Positions 54,794-61,689 of a stretch of 64,000 bases of DNA are shown piece after piece. The translations under genes and the position numbers were made by a program. Source of the DNA: Streptomyces graminofaciens (GTDB lineage: Bacteria; Actinomycetota; Actinomycetes; Streptomycetales; Streptomycetaceae); the NCBI RefSeq assembly GCF_030294945.1, contig NZ_AP018448.1, positions 6,540,001-6,604,000 on the forward strand, in the 5' to 3' direction. Numbering within the stretch: position 1 is the stretch's first letter; each line of letters opens with the position of its first letter. Under the pieces are notes generated by a model. The model did no database searches. It was not told the DNA's origin and was given only the letters and a program-made list of their open reading frames with translations.

Positions 54794-55429
54794 CTACTCG
54801 GCGGCCCCGTACATCCGGTCGCCCGCGTCCCCCAGGCCCGGCACGATGTAGCCGTGCTCGTTCAGGCGCTCGTCGACCGACGCCGTCACGACCGTCACCG
54901 GCGTGTCCGCCAGCTCACGCTCCATGACCTCGACGCCCTCGGGCGCGGCGAGGAGCACCACGGCGGTCACGTCGTCCGCGCCACGCCGGATCAGCTCGCG
55001 GATCGCGGCGACGAGGGTGCCGCCGGTGGCGAGCATAGGGTCGAGGACGTACACCTGGCGCCCGGAGAGGTCCTCCGGCATGCGCGTGGCGTACGTGGAC
55101 GCCTCGAGCGTCTTCTCGTTGCGGATCATGCCCAGGAAGCCCACCTCGGCGGTCGGCAGCAGCCTGACCATGCCGTCGAGCATGCCGAGGCCGGCCCGCA
55201 GGATGGGCACGACCAGGGGGCGCGGGTGGGAGAGCTTGACGCCGGTCGTCGACGCCACCGGCGTCGTGATGTCGACCTGCTCCGTGCGCACGTCCCGCGT
55301 GGCCTCGTAGGCGAGCAGGGTGACCAGCTCGTCGGCGAGACGACGGAAGGTCGGGGAGTCGGTGCGCTGGTCGCGCAGCGTGGTGAGCTTGTGGGCGACC
55401 AGGGGGTGGTCGACGACGTGGAGACGCAT
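54794..55429 (-). CDS. upp: Uracil phosphoribosyltransferase
   Basis: Pyrimidine salvage: uracil plus PRPP to UMP. 211 residues, the normal length. Motifs: [15 protein letters not shown] at the N-terminus, [16 protein letters not shown], the PRPP loop [17 protein letters not shown], and the C-terminal uracil-binding [18 protein letters not shown] 55429. Single gene, convergent with the LytR_C gene and divergent from the small basic protein at 55569. Confidence 0.97.
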   Translation of the reverse strand: MRLHVVDHPLVAHKLTTLRDQRTDSPTFRRLADELVTLLAYEATRDVRTEQVDITTPVASTTGVKLSHPRPLVVPILRAGLGMLDGMVRLLPTAEVGFLGMIRNEKTLEASTYATRMPEDLSGRQVYVLDPMLATGGTLVAAIRELIRRGADDVTAVVLLAAPEGVEVMERELADTPVTVVTASVDERLNEHGYIVPGLGDAGDRMYGAAE

Positions 55430-55568
55430 GACCACAACAGTAACCGGGGCAACAGCAGGGGGCTCCCGCACGGTTCGCACACCACTTACGCCGCAGTTCA
55501 CCCGCTCGGTGGCATCAAACCCCCCGTCGGAGGGAAAGTGGGAGGGACGCAACCGAGGTGGTGAGCCT

Positions 55569-55778
55569 ATGCGCGACATGCGGGGCACAGCCGACGAACC
55601 GTCCGACGCGTCCGGGTCCCCGGAGCAGCGGGAGGCCGAGACCGAGCGGCGGCGGCGCCGCGCGCAGTTCCTGCGCGACCTGACCGAGGCCCGGGAGCTG
55701 CGCGACCGCGTCCAGCCCCGCCGCGCCAAGGCCGCCCGTCTCCGTCACGCCATGCGCATGCGCACCTTCCGCTGGTAG
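55569..55778 (+). CDS. Small Arg-rich conserved protein
   Basis: 69 residues, about one third Arg/Lys, with a predicted long helix ([20 protein letters not shown]) and a basic C-terminus. No family recognised. GAGGTGG precedes ATG 55569. The position between upp and the tadA pair and the good codon use support it; nucleic acid binding would fit the charge but is inference. Confidence 0.68.
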   Translation: MRDMRGTADEPSDASGSPEQREAETERRRRRAQFLRDLTEARELRDRVQPRRAKAARLRHAMRMRTFRW

Positions 55779-56077
55779 CCACGCCCTCGAAGGCGGGGCC
55801 GCGCGGGCTCTCCCGGGGGCTCCGGCGGGGTGGCCGTGCGGATACGGCGGGGAACTGCGCGTACGATCCGCTGGTGGCGGCAACAGACGTACTGGTGAGC
55901 GCCGGGCCGACCGGCGATCAAAACAGCCAGACACAGGGGGCCGAAGACGTCCCCTGGACGCTCTGTTTCTGCCACGATTCCGAGTGGGTGGGGCTCGGCG
56001 CGACTAGCCTCCCCGCCCATCAGCCTCCGCCGGGGGGACCCCCAACCGGCACGCCTATGACCAGTGGGAGAGTCACG

Positions 56078-56614
56078 GTGTACTTCGCCGCACTGCTCGC
56101 GCGCACCGAAGACGGGTGGGAAGCGAGCGACACAGAGCTCGACGATGTGGAAACCCTGTCGGATCTGGCCGAACTGGCCCGTGAAGCCTCGCCCGAGGAC
56201 GACACGGTGCTGGTGCTCATCGAGCAGGAGGACGCCTGGTTCGGCGTCGTCCGGATCGACGGCGAGGACGACCCTCGTATCTACGTCTCGGACGCCGCCG
56301 CCGCTGCCCGCAGCAGCTACGGCGAGATCCTGCTCACCGACGAACTGCTCGGAAGGGAGCCCGGTGACGACATCCCCGACCTGGACTCCCTGGACCTCGA
56401 CGGAACGGAGGACGGTGAGTCCGAGTCCGACGGCGACGAGGACGACAGCTCCGCCGCCGCCGACGCCGTACCGCACAGCCCGGTCGGTGACACCGAGATC
56501 CTCGACGACCTCGGCGTCAGCGAGAAGGAGCTGCGCGCTCTGGACGCCGACGACGCACTCGGCACGATCGCCGAGGCCCTGGGAGCTTCGGAGGTCCTGG
56601 AAACGGTCCGTTAG
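56078..56614 (+). CDS. tRNA adenosine deaminase-associated protein
   Basis: 178 residues, the conserved partner encoded just upstream of tadA in actinobacteria. It starts YFAALLARTEDGWEASDTEL, has a compact N-terminal domain (1-105) and an acidic linker (GTEDGESESDGDEDDSS), then a short C-terminal helical part (DLGVSEKELRALDADDAL). I choose GTG 56078 because GGGAGAG lies 6 bases upstream; ATG 56057 lacks such a site. It ends 6 bases before tadA. The biochemical role is unknown. The ~300 bases before it hold no gene. Confidence 0.87.
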   Translation: MYFAALLARTEDGWEASDTELDDVETLSDLAELAREASPEDDTVLVLIEQEDAWFGVVRIDGEDDPRIYVSDAAAAARSSYGEILLTDELLGREPGDDIPDLDSLDLDGTEDGESESDGDEDDSSAAADAVPHSPVGDTEILDDLGVSEKELRALDADDALGTIAEALGASEVLETVR

Positions 56615-56620
56615 GCCACG

Positions 56621-57229
56621 GTGACCGAAGCGACCGAAGCCGACGACACGCCCGGCCCGAACGTGTCGGCAGACTCGACCGGCGCAGGGGCACCGGACCC
56701 CCGGGCACCGGGCCCCGACCCCGTACGCGACCGCTGGCGGGCCGCGATGCGGCTCGCCCTGGACGAGGCCGGGCGGGCCGCCGAGGGCGGGGACGTGCCC
56801 GTGGGTGCCGTCGTCCTCGCGCCGGACGGCACGACCGTCCTCGCCACCGGCCACAACGAGCGCGAGGCGACGGGCGATCCGACCGCCCACGCCGAGGTGC
56901 TGGCGGTCCGTCGCGCGGCGGCGGCATTGAATGCAGCGGCGCGAAGCGCCTCCGGCAAGGATGGTGGCGGGAGACGGGTGGGAGAGTGGCGGCTGACCGG
57001 CTGCACACTCGTCGTCACCCTGGAACCCTGCACGATGTGCGCGGGCGCCCTCGTGCAGTCCCGGGTCGACCGGGTCGTCTACGGCGCCCGCGACGAGAAG
57101 GCCGGCGCCACCGGCTCCCTCTGGGACGTCGTACGCGATCGGCGGCTCAACCACCGCCCCGAGGTGGTGGAAGGCGTCCTCGCGGAGGAGTGCGCCGGGC
57201 TCCTCACGGACTTCTTCCGCACTCGCTGA
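56621..57229 (+). CDS. tadA: tRNA-specific adenosine deaminase
   Basis: Converts A34 to inosine in tRNA-Arg(ACG). Zinc site: His90-Ala-Glu92 in DPTAHAEVLAVRRAA, Cys137 and Cys140 in LEPCTMCAGAL; Glu92 is the proton shuttle. 202 residues, longer than the usual ~150 because of about 38 disordered N-terminal residues and a ~20-residue Gly/Ser/Arg-rich insert (SASGKDGGGRR) between the two zinc motifs. The GTG start at 56621 is taken from spacing to the partner gene; a start nearer residue 43 cannot be excluded. Followed by tRNA-Ser(CGA). Confidence 0.94.
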   Translation: MTEATEADDTPGPNVSADSTGAGAPDPRAPGPDPVRDRWRAAMRLALDEAGRAAEGGDVPVGAVVLAPDGTTVLATGHNEREATGDPTAHAEVLAVRRAAAALNAAARSASGKDGGGRRVGEWRLTGCTLVVTLEPCTMCAGALVQSRVDRVVYGARDEKAGATGSLWDVVRDRRLNHRPEVVEGVLAEECAGLLTDFFRTR

Positions 57230-57296
57230 GGACCTCTGGCGGCGGCGCCGAATACGGATTTCAAACCACGCCCCACCTTGCTGTAAGGTCTCCCTC

Positions 57297-57381
57297 GGTA
57301 GCGTGTCCGAGCGGCCGAAGGAGCTCGCCTCGAAAGCGAGTGTGGCGCAAGTCACCGAGGGTTCAAATCCCTCCGCTACCG
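57297..57381 (+). tRNA. tRNA-Ser (CGA)
   Basis: 85-base class II tRNA: acceptor GGTAGCG pairs with CGCTACC (57374-57380), anticodon stem CTCGC/GCGAG encloses CTCGAAA (anticodon CGA), long variable arm. Confidence 0.95.
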
Positions 57382-57386
57382 CCGAA

Positions 57387-57416
57387 GAAGGGCCCCGTCG
57401 CAAGACGGGGCCCTTC
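57387..57416 (+). terminator. Terminator after tRNA-Ser(CGA)
   Basis: Perfect 13-bp stem GAAGGGCCCCGTC / GACGGGGCCCTTC with a GCAA tetraloop. Confidence 0.9.
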
Positions 57417-57552
57417 GTGCTGCCGTAGTCGCCGTCGGGTCGTGCTTGCCGCCCGTGCCGCCCGTGCCGCGATCTTGCCCCATTCCTGCGAACACATGGC
57501 CGGGTTACACTCACCGCCGGAAATTGGGACGCATGTGACGGGGGAGGCCGCG

Positions 57553-57729
57553 GTGGCGGTGCAGGGAAAGAAGATCGCGGTGTTCGTGCTCGTGATCTTC
57601 GCGCTCTACGTGATCATCACCGATCCGGCCAAGGCCGCGGACTATGTCCAGATAGGGTTCGAGGGCATCTCGAACGCCGCCTCGTCCATCGGCGACTTCA
57701 TGACCTGGATCGCCAACGGCGGCGACTGA
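57553..57729 (+). CDS. 58-residue single-span membrane protein
   Basis: GTG 57553 lies 5 bases after GGGGAGG. One membrane helix (KIAVFVLVIFALYVIITD, residues about 7-23) is followed by an amphipathic C-terminal segment (FEGISNAASSIGDFMTWIANGG). No family recognised. It starts about 140 bases after the tRNA-Ser terminator and ends 31 bases before the Dabb gene. Confidence 0.7.
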   Translation: MAVQGKKIAVFVLVIFALYVIITDPAKAADYVQIGFEGISNAASSIGDFMTWIANGGD

Positions 57730-57760
57730 CCCCGTACCGCCGCACCGCCCGGGAGCGCCC

Positions 57761-58054
57761 ATGATCCGCCATCTCGTCCTCTTCAAGCTCAACGAGGGCG
57801 TCCAGCGCGACGACCCCCGTGTCGTGGCGGGCGCGGCCGCCTTCCGCGCCCTCGAAGGCAAGATCCCCGAACTGCGCCACTGGGAGCTGGGCTGGAACAT
57901 CAGCGACCGGCCCATCGCGTACGACTACGCCATCAACTCCGCGTTCGAGGACGAGGCCGCGCTCAAGACGTACGTCGAGCACCCCGCGCACCAGGCGGGC
58001 GTCGCACTGTGGCGCGAGTTCGCCACGTGGGTGATCGCCGACTACGAGTTCTGA
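57761..58054 (+). CDS. Dabb-family (stress-responsive A/B barrel) protein
   Basis: 97 residues, dimeric alpha-beta barrel family. It begins IRHLVLFKLNEGV, with the conserved ELRHWELGWNISDRP and DYAINSAFEDEAALKTYVEH, and ends near VIADYEF. Family members include cyclases and stress proteins; function here is unknown. Terminated by a strong hairpin. Confidence 0.9.
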   Translation: MIRHLVLFKLNEGVQRDDPRVVAGAAAFRALEGKIPELRHWELGWNISDRPIAYDYAINSAFEDEAALKTYVEHPAHQAGVALWREFATWVIADYEF

Positions 58055-58074
58055 GCCGTACGGCTGCACGGCCG

Positions 58075-58104
58075 ACCCCGCACCCGAGCGGTGCGGGGTT
58101 TTTT
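58075..58104 (+). terminator. Intrinsic terminator before sigF
   Basis: Perfect 9-bp stem ACCCCGCAC / GTGCGGGGT followed by TTTTT, one of the few terminators here with a clear U tract. Confidence 0.93.
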
Positions 58105-58238
58105 GCGCCTTCTACCCCAACTCTTGGTTCAACACGGCGTTATGCGGTGCTTGCAAACAGTACACATGTCTTGTGATGCTATGACCGCTTTTGACGGATG
58201 AGTTGATTGAGTTGACGGATCACGAGGTGGAGTTGACC

Positions 58239-59183
58239 GTGCCGGCCAGTACTGCGCCTCAAGCACCACCCCAGGAAGCTCCACCCCAGGAAGTCCCACC
58301 CCAGGAAGTCCCACCCCAAGAGACCACGCCCCCGCTCCAGGAAGCGCCGCTCCAGGAAGCCCCGCTCCAGGAAGCGCCGGCACAGGAAGCGCCGGTCGAG
58401 GAGCCCGCGCCTCCGCGCAGTCGAGGCGCCGACACCCGGGCCCTCACCCAGGTGCTCTTCGGACAGCTCAAGGTGCTGCAGCCGGGCTCCCCCGAGCACA
58501 ACCGCGTACGTGGAGCGCTCATCGAGGCGAACCTCCCGCTCGTGCGCTACGCGGCCGCCCGCTTCCGCTCCCGCAACGAGCCCATGGAGGACGTGGTCCA
58601 GGTCGGGACCATCGGGCTGATCAACGCCATCGACCGCTTCGACCCCGACCGGGGCGTGCAGTTCCCGACCTTCGCGATGCCGACCGTCATCGGCGAGATC
58701 AAGCGCTACTTCCGCGACAACGTCCGTACGGTCCATGTCCCGCGCCGACTGCACGAGCTGTGGGTGCAGGTGAACACCGCGACCGAGGACCTCACCACCG
58801 CGTTCGGGCGCGCACCCTCCACCGCCGAGATCGCCGAGCGGCTGCGCATCGGCGAGGACGAGGTCCTCTCCTGCATCGAGGCCGGACGCTCGTACCACGC
58901 GACCTCGCTGGAGGCCGCCCAGGAGGGCGACGGACTGCCGGGGCTGCTCGACCGGCTCGGCTACGAGGACCCCGAGCTCGACGGCGTCGAACACCGCGAC
59001 CTCGTGCGGCACCTCCTCGTCCAGCTTCCCGAACGCGAGCAGCGCATCCTTCTGCTGCGCTACTACAGCAATCTGACGCAGTCCCAGATCAGCGCCGAGC
59101 TCGGCGTCTCCCAGATGCACGTCTCCCGGCTGCTCGCCCGCAGCTTCGCCCGGCTGCGCTCGGCCAACCGCATCGAGGCGTAG
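58239..59183 (+). CDS. sigF: RNA polymerase sigma factor, SigF (SigB/F/G family)
   Basis: 314 residues. Sigma region 2 ([59 protein letters not shown]), region 3 and region 4 ([20 protein letters not shown] and [15 protein letters not shown]) are complete. By synteny it is the S. coelicolor SigF (SCO4035, recalled), a late sporulation sigma factor. The N-terminus is unusual, about 45 residues of PQE/LQEAP repeats. Start choice: GTG 58239 with GGTGGAG upstream. A TTG at 58191 in the same frame would add 16 residues. Tandem with sigN. Confidence 0.87.
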   Translation: MPASTAPQAPPQEAPPQEVPPQEVPPQETTPPLQEAPLQEAPLQEAPAQEAPVEEPAPPRSRGADTRALTQVLFGQLKVLQPGSPEHNRVRGALIEANLPLVRYAAARFRSRNEPMEDVVQVGTIGLINAIDRFDPDRGVQFPTFAMPTVIGEIKRYFRDNVRTVHVPRRLHELWVQVNTATEDLTTAFGRAPSTAEIAERLRIGEDEVLSCIEAGRSYHATSLEAAQEGDGLPGLLDRLGYEDPELDGVEHRDLVRHLLVQLPEREQRILLLRYYSNLTQSQISAELGVSQMHVSRLLARSFARLRSANRIEA

Positions 59184-59634
59184 GCGACTTCGGCCGCCCG
59201 GCACAGCCGGCTTCATCCGCCTCGGCGGGGTTCCCGCGGGCGTGACCGTCGGTAACTGGCGAACTCCCGCAGAGTCGCTGATGGACCATGGGGCACACGG
59301 GGCGCACAAAGGCAGGCGGGGCGCACAGAATCGGCCAGCGGTGCGCGTGCCCAGGCCATGGCCGTAAACGAATGCGCTGTCGAGGTATCACCTGCGAGGG
59401 CGAATCGGTTACCACGCCTCTTTCCGACAGTTCTCTGCCGAAACGACGTCAGACCGTCTGTTTCCAGGGCCGATTCACCCCTGCCATGTCGACATGTCAC
59501 TACATCGCGTTGCCGACGTGTGACATTCTTCCGGAAGCGCGTTTGCCGTGGCCTCGCCGCCGGTATTCAGGTGGAGGCTGCGTTCCTTACGACGGAGCGT
59601 CCGCCGCGACCGTCCGCGACCCAAAGGGGGTGGC
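59184..59634 (+). promoter_or_regulatory. Intergenic region upstream of sigN
   Basis: 451 bases between two sigma genes, relatively AT-richer than its flanks around 59480-59540. No hairpin terminator directly after sigF was found. It should hold the sigN promoter; a weak GTT-like plus GGTAAC pair (59230 and 59250) resembles SigB-type promoters, but I would not assign it. No gene seen. Confidence 0.4.
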
Positions 59635-60555
59635 ATGTCCGCAGACCAGGGCAGCTCGAAGGTGCTCACGCTCGCCAAGGGCGAGATCGCGCCCGACGCT
59701 CTCCAGGCCCCTCAGGACATTCAGGAACTTCCGGACCTGCCCGGTCCCGAGGCTCCTCCGGCCGCTGAGATCCCGGCCTTGCCGGTGTCGGGGAACATCG
59801 ACACCCGCACCCTGTCCCGCTCCCTCTTCCTGCGGCTGGCCGCGCTCGACGAGAACAGCCCCGAACGTGCCTACGTCCGGGACACCCTCATCGAGCTCAA
59901 CCTCCCGCTGGTGCGCTACGCAGCCGCTCGTTTCCGGTCACGGAACGAGCCGATGGAGGACATCGTCCAAGTCGGCACGATCGGCCTGATCAAGGCGATC
60001 GACCGCTTCGACTGCGAACGGGGCGTGGAGTTCCCGACGTTCGCGATGCCGACGGTCGTGGGCGAGATCAAGCGGTTCTTCCGCGACACGTCATGGTCGG
60101 TCCGGGTCCCGCGCCGCCTCCAGGAGCTGCGCCTCGCCCTCACCAAGGCCAGCGACGAGCTGTCCCAGAAGCTGGACCGCTCCCCGACGGTCACCGAACT
60201 CGCCGCCGTACTGGGCGTGTCGGAGGAGGACGTCGTCGACGGCCTGGCCGTGGGCAACGCCTACACGGCCTCGTCGCTGGACTCTCCCGCTCCCGAGGAC
60301 GACGGCGGCGAGGGCTCGCTGGCGGATCGCCTCGGCTACGAGGACACGGCACTGGAGGGTGTCGAGTACCGCGAGTCGCTGAAGCCGCTGCTGGCCAAGC
60401 TGCCGCCCCGCGAGCGCCGGATCATCATGCTCCGCTTCTTCGCGAACATGACGCAGTCGCAGATCGGTGAGGAGGTCGGCATCTCCCAGATGCACGTCTC
60501 CCGCCTCCTGACCCGCACGCTGGCGCAGCTGCGGGAGGGGCTCATCTCCGACTGA
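59635..60555 (+). CDS. sigN: RNA polymerase sigma factor, SigN (SigB/F/G family)
   Basis: 306 residues, close paralogue of the upstream sigma factor: region 2 [20 protein letters not shown] and [20 protein letters not shown], region 4 RIIMLRFFANMTQSQIGEEV with the shared [14 protein letters not shown]. By synteny it is SigN (SCO4034, recalled), active in aerial hyphae and controlling nepA in S. coelicolor. The N-terminal 50 residues are Pro/Glu/Ala-rich but not repeated. ATG 59635 has AAAGGGGG upstream. No anti-sigma gene is adjacent. Confidence 0.87.
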   Translation: MSADQGSSKVLTLAKGEIAPDALQAPQDIQELPDLPGPEAPPAAEIPALPVSGNIDTRTLSRSLFLRLAALDENSPERAYVRDTLIELNLPLVRYAAARFRSRNEPMEDIVQVGTIGLIKAIDRFDCERGVEFPTFAMPTVVGEIKRFFRDTSWSVRVPRRLQELRLALTKASDELSQKLDRSPTVTELAAVLGVSEEDVVDGLAVGNAYTASSLDSPAPEDDGGEGSLADRLGYEDTALEGVEYRESLKPLLAKLPPRERRIIMLRFFANMTQSQIGEEVGISQMHVSRLLTRTLAQLREGLISD

Positions 60556-60738
60556 TCCAACGATCACGTGTGACCGCCGGGTGCCGTTGACGAACGTGCG
60601 CGCCGGCGGTCGGGCGTTTCCTCGCCCCTGCCGCCCCCGCCGCCCCGGCCCATCTGCGGGCCGGTGGGGCTGGTCACGCAGTTTCCGCGCCCGCCGGACA
60701 GCCCCACCCACCCGAGCTCTCCGGCGCAGCGGGTTCGC

Positions 60739-60945
60739 CTACTTCAGCGCCAGCCAAGCCACCGCCGCGACGATCGCCACCGCGACGACCACGCCGATGA
60801 TCACGCCTACACGGGGCCCTCCGGAGGCCGCCGCCGTCGGCCGAGCCGCCTGCGGGCTCTCATCGACGAAGGCACGGAACATCTGAGTGCTGCCCGCGGG
60901 GTCGTAGTTGCCCTGGTTGCCCTGGGGGCCCTGGTTGTTAGCCAT
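60739..60945 (-). CDS. Small tail-anchored-type membrane protein
   Basis: 68 residues. A Gln/Asn/Gly-rich N-terminus (ANNQGPQGNQGNYDPAGS), a short polar middle and one C-terminal membrane helix (GVIIGVVVAVAIVAAVAWLA) ending the protein, so the bulk should face the cytoplasm. No family recognised. ATG 60945; convergent with sigN, and a diverged copy of the recurrent intergenic element (60653-60690) lies in the gap. Confidence 0.7.
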   Translation of the reverse strand: MANNQGPQGNQGNYDPAGSTQMFRAFVDESPQAARPTAAASGGPRVGVIIGVVVAVAIVAAVAWLALK

Positions 60946-61053
60946 GGCCCGAGACCCTAGCGAATGCGGGTTTCAGTACCAAGCGGGGTTGTCCACAGCC
61001 CCGCCCCACACTCCTCCTTTGCCAAGACTTGAGCCATGAACGCCCGAATTAGT

Positions 61054-61103
61054 TTGCCTGTAGCAACCAATCACCTCTATGGTCTTATGGTTGCCCTAAG
61101 CAA
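61054..61103 (+). promoter_or_regulatory. Paired MarR-type operators
   Basis: TTGCCTGTAGCAAC (from 61054) and TTGCCCTAAGCAAC (from 61091) are two copies of a TTGC-N5-GCAA palindrome, 37 bases apart, in the promoter of the MarR gene. Likely binding sites of that regulator, bracketing the promoter. Confidence 0.75.
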
Positions 61104-61127
61104 CAAAGAGGGAGGCGGGCCACAGGC

Positions 61128-61667
61128 ATGGCGGAGCAGACGTACTACGGGGAACTGGCCCGCCAGCTCAGCGCCGTAGGAGCCGTACGCCGGGAACTCA
61201 CCCGGAGCCTTCCCCCCGAGTGCGCGGGCGCCTCCGCAGGCGTCCTGTCCCTCCTCGCCCGGCACGGCGAGATGCGTATGAGCAGGCTCGCCGAACTGCT
61301 CGCGGTGGACATGTCGGTGACCAGCCGCCATGTCGCCCATGTGGCCGACCGGGGCTGGATCGACCGCCTCCCCGACCCGGCGGACAAACGCTCCCGCATC
61401 CTGCGCCTGACCCCCACGGGCCTGGCCATGGTCGACGAGCTCCACCGCCGCAGCACCCGGATGATGACCGACCGGCTGAACGACTGGCCCGCCGAGGAGG
61501 TCGCGGAACTCGCCCGCCTCCTGGCCCGGCTGCGCGAGAGCTTCGACGACTGCCGGGCGGACCCACGAGCCCCGTACTCCGAGGACACGACAAGCACCAC
61601 CGGAACCACAGGCACCACCGGCATTGCCAGAACCACCGACACCACCCCCACCCGTACACCCGCATAG
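61128..61667 (+). CDS. MarR-family transcriptional regulator
   Basis: 179 residues. Winged helix: MRMSRLAELLAVDMSVTSRH (recognition helix), wing DRLPDPADKRSRILRLTPTG with the conserved DxRS/R pattern. The C-terminal 30 residues are a Thr/Gly repeat (TTGTTGTTG). It lies 22 bases upstream of the MFS exporter gene and probably represses both through the paired palindromes upstream. The ligand is unknown, perhaps the exporter substrate. Confidence 0.93.
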   Translation: MAEQTYYGELARQLSAVGAVRRELTRSLPPECAGASAGVLSLLARHGEMRMSRLAELLAVDMSVTSRHVAHVADRGWIDRLPDPADKRSRILRLTPTGLAMVDELHRRSTRMMTDRLNDWPAEEVAELARLLARLRESFDDCRADPRAPYSEDTTSTTGTTGTTGIARTTDTTPTRTPA

Positions 61668-61689
61668 GACAGAGAAGAAAAGGAAGACC

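Noticed and set aside
59230..59256. SigB-type promoter for sigN
   Set aside because: The -35-like GTT and GGTAAC match too weakly, and no transcript data are available.
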